A DNA stretch of 34,108 nucleotides from Clostridiales bacterium (GTDB lineage Bacteria > Bacillota > Clostridia > Oscillospirales > JAAYOS01). The number at the start of each line of letters is the position of its first letter. Within the stretch, counting starts at the first letter, position 1. Shown here in pieces: positions 27,086 to 34,108 of the stretch. Made by a program: the position numbers and the translations under genes. The stretch is taken from assembly GCA_012520195.1 (NCBI GenBank), contig JAAYOS010000141.1, forward strand, positions 1 to 34,108. Reading direction: 5' to 3'. The notes under the pieces are model-generated. The model was given only the letters and a program-made list of their open reading frames with translations. It made no database searches and was not told the DNA's origin.

Positions 27086-28357
27086 ATGCTCTGCGGTTTA
27101 ATTGGAAAAAATCTAGCGCACAGCTACTCGGCAATAATCCATGAAGAGATTGGCCGATATAGTTATGATTTGATAAATCTATCCGAGGAGGAGCTGGAGC
27201 GGTTTCTTCAGAGACGCGATTTTCGGGGCATCAATGTGACAATCCCGTACAAAAAGTCGGTCATCCCCTATTGTGACAGCTTAGACACGACGGCGCTCAG
27301 AATCGGCAGTGTAAATACAATAGTAAACGACAGCGAAGGCAAGCTAAGAGGGTATAATACCGACTACTTCGGATTTCTCGCTATGTGCAAATGCTCCAAC
27401 ATTGATTTTAAGGGTAAAAAGGTATTGATTCTCGGAAGTGGCGGAACAAGCGCCACAGTGCACGCTGTAGCGACGGATATGGGTGCAAGCGAAATTATTG
27501 TTGTTTCGAGAACGGGAAGAGAAAACTACAGCAATGTGGATAGACATATGGACAGCAATGTAATTGTCAACACAACGCCAGTGGGTATGTACCCCAATAA
27601 CGGTGAGTGTCTGATTGACTTGAACGAGTTTACAAACTGTACGGGCGTAGTGGATGTTATATATAATCCTCTTCGTACTCGTTTGATTCAGCATGCACAG
27701 GAACTAGGTATCCCGTGCGTTGGGGGCTTAACCATGCTTGTAGCTCAGGCGTGTTACTCTGCACAATTATTTACTGGCGGAAAGTCCAGAGGAGATCATA
27801 GCAGTGCACAAAAAGTTAGCGGCGATGAGAACATCGCAAGGCTCCAGCGCTCTCTCCTTAGGGGTGTATGTAACATAACTCTTATCGGTATGCCCGGTAG
27901 TGGAAAAACAAGTATAGGGAATAAGGTTGCTTCAATGCTTGATAGAGAGTTTATTGATACCGACACACTCATAAGTCAGAGAGTTGGTATGACAATACCG
28001 GAAATATTCGAGAGGCACGGTGAAGCATATTTCCGCAGTGTTGAATCGGATGTTATCGCAGAGTACAGTAAGCTTTCAGGCAAGGTAATTTCATCTGGTG
28101 GCGGTGCAGTGCTTTCTGAAGAGAATCGCAGAAATATCCTTCAGAACTCCTTCGTAGTACAGATCACCCGAAGCATCGACGAACTGGAGGCTGAAGGCAG
28201 ACCGCTATCCCGAAGCTTGGACACATTGCGCAGGATGGCAGATGAGAGGCAACCGCTGTATGATATGTGTAGCATGGCTACGGTTCAGAATGATGGGTCG
28301 GTTGAGAATGCGGCAAGAAGGGTAGTGGAGGTCTTCAATGCGTATACTGGTGATTAA
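27086..28357 (+). CDS. Shikimate dehydrogenase / shikimate kinase fusion
   Basis: AroE half: LCGLIGKNLAHSYSAIIHE, INVTIPYKK, GGTSATVHAVA, NTTPVGMYPN. AroK half: ITLIGMPGSGKTSIGNKVASMLDREFIDTDTLI, SSGGGAVL. No stop between the halves. Confidence 0.93.
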   Translation: MLCGLIGKNLAHSYSAIIHEEIGRYSYDLINLSEEELERFLQRRDFRGINVTIPYKKSVIPYCDSLDTTALRIGSVNTIVNDSEGKLRGYNTDYFGFLAMCKCSNIDFKGKKVLILGSGGTSATVHAVATDMGASEIIVVSRTGRENYSNVDRHMDSNVIVNTTPVGMYPNNGECLIDLNEFTNCTGVVDVIYNPLRTRLIQHAQELGIPCVGGLTMLVAQACYSAQLFTGGKSRGDHSSAQKVSGDENIARLQRSLLRGVCNITLIGMPGSGKTSIGNKVASMLDREFIDTDTLISQRVGMTIPEIFERHGEAYFRSVESDVIAEYSKLSGKVISSGGGAVLSEENRRNILQNSFVVQITRSIDELEAEGRPLSRSLDTLRRMADERQPLYDMCSMATVQNDGSVENAARRVVEVFNAYTGD

Positions 28358-28790
28358 CGGACCGAATATCAATATGCTCGGGGTACGGGAGAGAGGAATA
28401 TATGGTTCAGAGACCTATGAAGACCTGCTTAAATATGTCCGTGAAGTCTGTGTCGAGAATGATATAGAGCCAACCTTTTTTCAGTCAAATCATGAGGGAG
28501 CTATAGTTGATGCTATTCAGGAGGCGTATGGGCGCTACGATGGAATTGTAATAAATCCAGCGGCATATACACACACAAGCATTGCGATACTTGATGCGTT
28601 AAAGGCTGTTTCCATTCCAGCAGTGGAGGTCCATCTCTCCGACATCTTCAGTCGTGAACCATTCAGACATGTATCCTACCCGGGCATTGCATGTGTTAAG
28701 TCCTATGTCGGCATGGGGTTTGAGGGCTATAAAAGGGCAGTTCTTTTTCTTAAGCAGTACTGTGACGGCTCTAATTCTCATTTCTCCTAA
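28338..28790 (+). CDS. aroQ: Type II 3-dehydroquinate dehydratase
   Basis: MRILVINGPNINMLGVRERGIYGSETYEDL, FFQSNHEGAIVDAIQEA, INPAAYTHTSIAILDAL, VEVHLSDIFSREPFRHVSY. Confidence 0.96.
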   Translation: MRILVINGPNINMLGVRERGIYGSETYEDLLKYVREVCVENDIEPTFFQSNHEGAIVDAIQEAYGRYDGIVINPAAYTHTSIAILDALKAVSIPAVEVHLSDIFSREPFRHVSYPGIACVKSYVGMGFEGYKRAVLFLKQYCDGSNSHFS

Positions 28791-28831
28791 TCATGAATCT
28801 AGCCGTCCTCGGTTCAGACATCAGATGAATC

Positions 28832-28993
28832 TCAAAAGAAAAACAGATAATAGGTCGGAAGGGCAGCAGCGGCTAAGGCAAGAATTGCAACGCCCACCGC
28901 TGCGAGCTTGCTCTGCTTACTCCAGTTGTGGACCGTAAAGGTGATCATGTAAAACAGGAAGATAAGCAGGGGCAGGATAACAACATATTTCAT
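28832..28993 (-). CDS. Small (53 aa) two-TM membrane protein at the end of the ger operon
   Basis: MKYVVILPLLIFLFYMITFTVHNWSKQSKLAAVGVAILALAAAALPTYYLFFF*; GGTGAT SD; starts 12 nt after the gerC-like stop. Below the ORF-track length cutoff. Confidence 0.65.
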   Translation of the reverse strand: MKYVVILPLLIFLFYMITFTVHNWSKQSKLAAVGVAILALAAAALPTYYLFFF

Positions 28994-29005
28994 ATATATC
29001 ACCGG

Positions 29006-30322
29006 CTAATACTTTACTGAATGGGATTCGACCAGTTTTCTCGCGTGCTTTAGAGACAATTCAACATTCACTTTGACAACAGCATCGGTAAACTTGTTGT
29101 TCCAGTCATAAGCTAGTAGCTCATCAACAGTAAGAAAGTTTTTTGTCGCCTTGTCACCGAACTTGAAAGGGTCGACCCCCAAGGATCGGCACCTGTCGAT
29201 AATCTCTTCAATACGCTCTCTAATGTAGTCACGGCAGGTGTTTTCGACATACTCCCTGTCCGATTTATCCATGATGTCTAGTTCCGAATGTTCATTTAGC
29301 AGACTTCCCTTTAGTACTATCGTTACATGAATATGCGGTGCATCCTCCGACGTATCCACTCTGATCTTGTTTGAGGCTTTTTTCTCCAGTCGCAAAGAGA
29401 TTATCCCATCAACACCCTCAGGTGAGGGGACAGATAGATTGGCGCTTTTAAGCTCGTCACGCAGCATAAGGAGAAAACGCGTCTCATCACCGTCAAGCTC
29501 TGATATCATTTTGTCGCTTTCAAATAGCGCAGTTCCCCACAGTTCGATTTCGTTATCGCTTATGCGTGGAATTTCACCTGCCTTGTGGGCGCCACCTGGC
29601 TTGCTTACCCCTGACATATCGCCCTCGGAGGGCTTTTTATATGCAGAGAAATCGTTCGTGGCGGCTACAACTGCAATGCTCTGCGATGTTGGAGACTTCA
29701 TTGATACATAAAAGCCGCCGAGAGTGGTATACGGGAAATAGCCGATATCTTTGCTCTGCTGAACCCAAATGCGGTAGTTCTTAATTACAGAGGAGCCAAT
29801 GAACGGTTTATTTGCCATGACAAAGTCATATGCACTTCCCTTAGTCACAAGGAAGAAACTTGAGCGCCGCAGGTCGGGGTGACTAATCAACTGATACACA
29901 TAGTTGCTGATCCCCTCCATGGCAATCTCTTCGGATATTGCAATTACATGTGCCTGCGAGAGGTCAACTTGCCTTTGAATGGAGGCATTCAGCATGTCAA
30001 GCCCTTCTGATAGCGAGGGTGCATCCAGGGACACGATGGAGTATCCGTCCACACTGTGTTCCACTCCGCTTTCTCCACCGCCGCCTCCCGAACTGCTACC
30101 GCCCCCGCTACTTCCTGCGTTCGCTTTCTGTGATGGAAACTGCACTGTTATACGCCAGTTGTTTGTAGCACCCTTATCTATACCGATCACTGTTATATGG
30201 ACAAGATCATCTATTTCACGCGCATCAAAGCATCCTGAAAAGGTGACGAGAACTGTAGTAACTATTATGAACAACTTCATATATCGCATATATCGCCTAA
30301 TATATCGTCTATTTCTTTTCAT
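29006..30322 (-). CDS. Spore germination lipoprotein, Ger(x)C family
   Basis: Lipobox VTFSGCFDAREIDDLVHITVIGIDKG; GerC-type body; GerA-GerB-GerC order. Start at MKRNRRYIRRYM. Confidence 0.92.
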   Translation of the reverse strand: MKRNRRYIRRYMRYMKLFIIVTTVLVTFSGCFDAREIDDLVHITVIGIDKGATNNWRITVQFPSQKANAGSSGGGSSSGGGGGESGVEHSVDGYSIVSLDAPSLSEGLDMLNASIQRQVDLSQAHVIAISEEIAMEGISNYVYQLISHPDLRRSSFFLVTKGSAYDFVMANKPFIGSSVIKNYRIWVQQSKDIGYFPYTTLGGFYVSMKSPTSQSIAVVAATNDFSAYKKPSEGDMSGVSKPGGAHKAGEIPRISDNEIELWGTALFESDKMISELDGDETRFLLMLRDELKSANLSVPSPEGVDGIISLRLEKKASNKIRVDTSEDAPHIHVTIVLKGSLLNEHSELDIMDKSDREYVENTCRDYIRERIEEIIDRCRSLGVDPFKFGDKATKNFLTVDELLAYDWNNKFTDAVVKVNVELSLKHARKLVESHSVKY

Positions 30323-31412
30323 GTGCACCATCCCTCTTCTTTCTTAACAGCGAGATAACAAGGGTAAATATTGGCACTGCAAAAAAAGGGATCGATCCGA
30401 CCTGTCTTATCGTCTGTATACCCATATATACACTCCCCGATATATTCGACTCAATTAGACAGGCAAATAGCGTAATGATGCCCCAGCCCACTATTATTGG
30501 CCTTCTATCACGTATCCTAAATATCCTGCAGTAGATGCTTACAGAAGTATAGAATATTGCGGTGCACGAAATCAAAGTAGTTATTACCCACAGAAAGAGA
30601 AATATCGGTTCAATTCTCTGCAGGAATCTGCCCCTGTCTATCATCTGGCTTAGCTCGTACATCGGCGACACAACCTCTTGACTAATGTAGAAGGGGAAAG
30701 AGAGGACGTATGCAAGAAATGACAGTGTGGAAATCGCACCAGAAATGATAAGTGCAGTAAGCCCCGCTTTCTTAACATAGTCGGTGCCCTGTAGGGAGCC
30801 AGCAAAAACCGTCAATATGATTACTTCTCCATAAGTAGAACTTCTTAAAACTGCATATACCAGCGTCTTCTGAATACCGAACCCCAGTATTGGAAAAATG
30901 TTTGATGTATTATAGTCACCCGAGGCAAGGAACAACAGTGTCAGAAAACCAGCAACAATGAAGAAGGAGAAAATTTTCGCTGTGCGGACAAGTCCTTCAA
31001 GCCCAAAGAAGGATATTATGACCATGCTTATCACGAAGGCCGAGATGATAAACCAGTCGGGTGAGTTTCTCAATACATACAGGTGCAGCACTTCCTGAAA
31101 CTCGGAAATATTTTGGAATAGTAGATAAATCAGGTATGCTCCCAACAAAGCCGAGACCACTGATCCTAATATCTGACCGAATACAACCTCATATATCTCT
31201 GTCAGTCCGCGGCCAGGGAAACGCCTTAGCAGTACCACAATGAGGGCAAAGCATGCTAAAGCTATCAACCCGGAGAGAAGCGGCATGAACCATCCTGAAG
31301 GACCAAGAATGGCAGCTATAACAGCTGGACTCGTAAAAAATAGTTTTGCTGTGATTGCACAGACACAAAGCCAGACTGCTTCCTGAACACCGAATTTGCC
31401 CTCTTCGTGCAT
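30309..31412 (-). CDS. Spore germination permease, GerB family
   Basis: KFGVQEAVWLCVCAITAKLFFTSPAVIA N-terminus and multi-TM APC-like profile; between GerA- and GerC-like genes. Confidence 0.92.
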   Translation of the reverse strand: MHEEGKFGVQEAVWLCVCAITAKLFFTSPAVIAAILGPSGWFMPLLSGLIALACFALIVVLLRRFPGRGLTEIYEVVFGQILGSVVSALLGAYLIYLLFQNISEFQEVLHLYVLRNSPDWFIISAFVISMVIISFFGLEGLVRTAKIFSFFIVAGFLTLLFLASGDYNTSNIFPILGFGIQKTLVYAVLRSSTYGEVIILTVFAGSLQGTDYVKKAGLTALIISGAISTLSFLAYVLSFPFYISQEVVSPMYELSQMIDRGRFLQRIEPIFLFLWVITTLISCTAIFYTSVSIYCRIFRIRDRRPIIVGWGIITLFACLIESNISGSVYMGIQTIRQVGSIPFFAVPIFTLVISLLRKKRDGAHEKK

Positions 31413-31448
31413 TTTTGCTCCTCCATCATGTATAGATCATGTTTCAAG

Positions 31449-33275
31449 TCACTTCTCTTTGCTTTGCCAGTTCATTACGGGACTTCCTGCGCGCCTACGG
31501 TTACCGGTATTAAGATAATCCGGTCGCTGTGTTTGAGACCACACGGCCCCCCTTGTTATGACATCGGGGTTTTTCTCTGTCTTGGGTGCAACTGGGGAGA
31601 AGTACGGAACACCGAAGCTCTTAAGCGAGCTTGCCGACACGAAAAGCACAAGCAGCCCAAGGGAGATGCCGTAGAAACCGGCCATAGTACCAAGCAGAAT
31701 AAAAACAAATCGCACGGTTCGTAGCGAGTACGATAAATGGATGTCCGGGACCGAAAAGTTACCGAGGCCTGTTACTGCCACGATTATAATCAGCACCGGG
31801 CTAACAAGCCCTGCCTCTACCGCAGCTTGCCCCAAAACAATCGCGCCGATAATTCCGAGAGTCTGGCCTACTGCTCCCGGTATTCGGATCCCCGCCTCCC
31901 TAATAATTTCGAAGGTGAGTTCCATTATCAACACTTCTAGAAGTCCCGGGAAGGGAACGTTTTCGCGGGCTTGGTGTAATGACGACATAAGTTCAGACGG
32001 TATCATCTCGGTGTGGTATAGAGTGAGTGCGAGGTAAAGACCCGGTAAAAACACTGAAAAGCAGCACGCTACCAACCTGATATAGCGCTGGAAGGAACTA
32101 TATTGCCAGCGTAACAGAGAGTCGTCCGACGTGTGGAAAAGATCAAAAAATGTGATGGGGACGATGCTTGCAAGGGGTGTGCCTTCAAAAATGAGAGATA
32201 TATGTCCGTTCGCCAAGAAAGTTGCTGTTCTGTCGGGGCGCTCGGTGCTGATGCTTTGTGGAAATATGGAAAAGGGGCGCTGTTCTATTAGCTGATCTAC
32301 AATGCCCGATCCGATTGAGATATCAATATCGATTTTTTCCAATCGTCTCTTCATTTCTTCTACTAACTTAGGGTTTGCAACACCTTTGATATATAGAAGG
32401 GCGCAGGATATCTGTCCCTTGTTTCCGATTGGCATTATCTCGGTAATTAGGTCCTTTGTACGGAGAATCTTTCTGACAAGCGTGATATTCGTCCTCAACT
32501 GCTCGACAAAGGCCTCATGCGGTCCATATACTACAGTCTCATTTAGGGGCTCAGATACTGAACGCGATTCGTAGCCGCGGGTCTCCACGATGACACATTC
32601 AGTCGACCCGTCGATAAATAGGGCAGTTAGCCCGTTTAGGATCTCGCGTATTGCTGTTTTGAAGTCACTTTCACGCTTTATCTCATTTGCTGCCAGAAGA
32701 TTATCAGTGATATAGTCGACAGTGCAGACATCTTGTTCGTTTTCGGGGACAGGTCTCAGCATGAGTTGCCTGAGAATGTAATTATTGATCGTTTCTTTGT
32801 CAGCCATGCCGTCTATATACACCACAAAGGCATCGCAACTCTGCATAATGCGAAACTTACGGATAACAATATCCTTGTTCAAAGGGCTGTTCAGCTCTTG
32901 TTCAATGTACTTAAGATTGCGCAGCAAATCAGCATCGATAGGTTTCTCGTTCTTGGATTTGCAAGCTGACGAGCCTTCACTTTTCTCTGTCGATTTTCCC
33001 TCTGAACCCTCTGACCTATTACGCATCTGATTCCATTCAATGTAACTTACAGGGGTTGCCTTTTTGCCCGACTGCTCACTCTGAGAAGTCTGCGTCTGAG
33101 AAATATCTTTTGCTTCTCCCTTAGTGTCTCCGGACTCATCTGTATTTTCTATAACCCGCCCATCCAACGGTCCGTGGTCCGATTCATATGGTTCATCTTC
33201 CAACAGCTCAAACTCATTGTTGGACTGGGGTTCACTATAGAGTATTAGCTTTTTTAGTATTGATAGGATTTTCAT
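31449..33275 (-). CDS. Spore germination protein, GerA family
   Basis: CDAFVVYIDGMADKETINNYIL, FIDGSTECVIVETRGYESRSVSEPLNETVVYGPHEAFVEQLRTNITLVRKIL, PFPGLLEVLIMELTFEIIREAGIRIPGAVGQTLGIIGAIVLGQAAVEAGLVSP. Start at ATG 33275 after CCAGGAGGAAAAC. Confidence 0.95.
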   Translation of the reverse strand: MKILSILKKLILYSEPQSNNEFELLEDEPYESDHGPLDGRVIENTDESGDTKGEAKDISQTQTSQSEQSGKKATPVSYIEWNQMRNRSEGSEGKSTEKSEGSSACKSKNEKPIDADLLRNLKYIEQELNSPLNKDIVIRKFRIMQSCDAFVVYIDGMADKETINNYILRQLMLRPVPENEQDVCTVDYITDNLLAANEIKRESDFKTAIREILNGLTALFIDGSTECVIVETRGYESRSVSEPLNETVVYGPHEAFVEQLRTNITLVRKILRTKDLITEIMPIGNKGQISCALLYIKGVANPKLVEEMKRRLEKIDIDISIGSGIVDQLIEQRPFSIFPQSISTERPDRTATFLANGHISLIFEGTPLASIVPITFFDLFHTSDDSLLRWQYSSFQRYIRLVACCFSVFLPGLYLALTLYHTEMIPSELMSSLHQARENVPFPGLLEVLIMELTFEIIREAGIRIPGAVGQTLGIIGAIVLGQAAVEAGLVSPVLIIIVAVTGLGNFSVPDIHLSYSLRTVRFVFILLGTMAGFYGISLGLLVLFVSASSLKSFGVPYFSPVAPKTEKNPDVITRGAVWSQTQRPDYLNTGNRRRAGSPVMNWQSKEK

Positions 33276-33420
33276 GTTTTCCTCCTGGACAATTTGCGGC
33301 CAGCGTTCATTTGAGTAGTATTTCCTGCTGTAGCATAAATATGTATATTGAGAGGTGTGTGGCATGGTTAGGTTCTTTATGAGAAACCGGGAGATGGTAT
33401 AAAAAGGAAGAAGCAAACTG

Positions 33421-33449
33421 TTGACAAAGACTTACTCGATGAATATAAT
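33421..33449 (+). promoter_or_regulatory. Consensus sigma-A promoter driving the T-box leader
   Basis: TTGACA (33421-33426), 17-nt spacer, TATAAT (33444-33449). Confidence 0.85.
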
Positions 33450-33455
33450 GTACAA

Positions 33456-33785
33456 CAATTAATATATTGAAACCGCTGATTAAGAGTAGTACATACCGAT
33501 ATGGTTTTTCCAGTGAGTTGCGGATGGTGTGAACGCGATAAAGACTGTGGTATGGAATGGACTTATGAGGGCAGAACGAAAGAGGATTGCACATACCTCG
33601 ATTGAGGGTCTCACAAACTAGAGACAAATGTTGCATCTTTGAGTAGCAGTCTGACGGGATCTCCACCCGTTACCAAGGGAGCATATATGTTTGTATATGA
33701 CTAGAGTGGGCGTATAACGCCAATTTAGGTGGTACCGCAGGAGCAGTAGCTCTTGTCCTAAGATGATTAGGACAGGGGCTTTTTT
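33456..33785 (+). ncRNA. T-box leader, probable Trp specifier (UGG)
   Basis: T-box core AATTTAGGTGGTACCGCAGG (33722-33741); Stem I with distal loop TTGCG-GATGGTGTGAA-CGCGA; loop-E pattern AGTA/CATACC...GGTATG/GAA followed by TGG (33558-33560); terminator at 33748-33785. Confidence 0.88.
33748..33785 (+). terminator. T-box terminator hairpin
   Basis: AGCTCTTGTCCTAA-GATGA-TTAGGACAGGGGCT, 14-bp stem with two G-U pairs, followed by a T tract. Confidence 0.9.
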
Positions 33786-33820
33786 GATGGAAAAACTGTA
33801 GATGAAAAGGAGGTGGTTTT

Positions 33821-34072
33821 ATGGCTGATGGTTGGTGGCGATTAATCTGGAGCAGTTCGAATATGTTGAGCTTACGCAGATTAACCTCACGTAGGTTGAG
33901 CTTAAGCAGATTAAGTTCGGGTTGGGCAAATAAGTCTTCGAGCAGGTCAAATAAGTCTATATGCAGAAATGAAAATCTATTTTGGAGGAGCCACTATGAA
34001 ACGCTATATAAACCGCCTTTTTATTATATTGTTACTGGTAATCGTAACAATATGTGCAATGGTGTCCTGTGA
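33821..34072 (+). CDS. Trp-rich, repeat-containing ORF (83 aa) directly after the T-box
   Basis: MADGWWRLIWSSSNMLSLRRLTSRRLSLSRLSSGW...; strong SD AAAAGGAGGTGG; 3' part overlaps the downstream lipoprotein gene in another frame. Confidence 0.4.
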   Translation: MADGWWRLIWSSSNMLSLRRLTSRRLSLSRLSSGWANKSSSRSNKSICRNENLFWRSHYETLYKPPFYYIVTGNRNNMCNGVL

Positions 34073-34108
34073 CACATCCGAGAGTTCAAAAGAGGAATCA
34101 CGTACACT
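33996..34108 (+). CDS. Lipoprotein N-terminus (truncated by window end), possibly a substrate-binding protein
   Basis: MKRYINRLFIILLLVIVTICAMVSCDTSESSKEESRT: signal peptide with lipobox-like MVSC; SD TTGGAGGAG. Confidence 0.7.
   Translation, partial: MKRYINRLFIILLLVIVTICAMVSCDTSESSKEESRT

Noticed and set aside
33300-33400. Sigma-G promoter for the ger operon
   Set aside because: A CATATTTA-like -10 is present, but no convincing sigma-G -35 at proper spacing; insufficient to report.
33276-33416. N-terminal extension of the GerA-like ORF
   Set aside because: ATG at 33275 with AGGAGG SD gives a normal GerA-type start; the extension has no family resemblance.
1-34108. CRISPR arrays, transposases, integrases, restriction or phage-defence modules
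   Set aside because: No regularly spaced direct-repeat array and no ORF resembling Cas, transposase, integrase or known defence families.

Overview
34.1 kb of an endospore-forming Firmicutes/Clostridia-type chromosome, judged from the gerA-type operon, a T-box leader and gene-family resemblance; no taxonomic search was possible. Left to right: (1) etfB-etfA-acyl-CoA synthetase and a convergent NIF3-family gene. (2) A hydrolase-rich island (about 4.7-20 kb): a SASA/9-O-acetylesterase-like protein, five alpha/beta hydrolases (one with a polytopic membrane domain, one fused to a CoA-dependent acyltransferase-like domain), a polysaccharide deacetylase, a LacI-family regulator and an orphan solute-binding lipoprotein. 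Several of these genes carry a shared GAAAACGATTGACA-like motif over or next to their promoters. (3) A Zn-ribbon membrane protein, a DUF3298-like protein and a small Cys-rich Sm-like protein. (4) A shikimate/phenylalanine operon (aroF-aroB-aroA-pheA-aroE/aroK fusion-aroQ). (5) A gerA-type germination operon on the minus strand with an unlisted small membrane-protein gene at its end. (6) A T-box leader with a UGG (Trp) specifier, followed by a Trp-rich ORF and a truncated lipoprotein gene. Best findings: an unlisted 30-codon leader peptide upstream of aroF (10/30 codons Phe or Tyr) with mutually exclusive hairpins ending in a terminator, i.e. a proteobacterial-style ribosome-mediated attenuator; the Trp T-box followed by a MADGWWRLIW... 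ORF that overlaps the next gene; and a probable local LacI-type regulon over the esterase island. All family calls come from reading motifs and were not checked by search.
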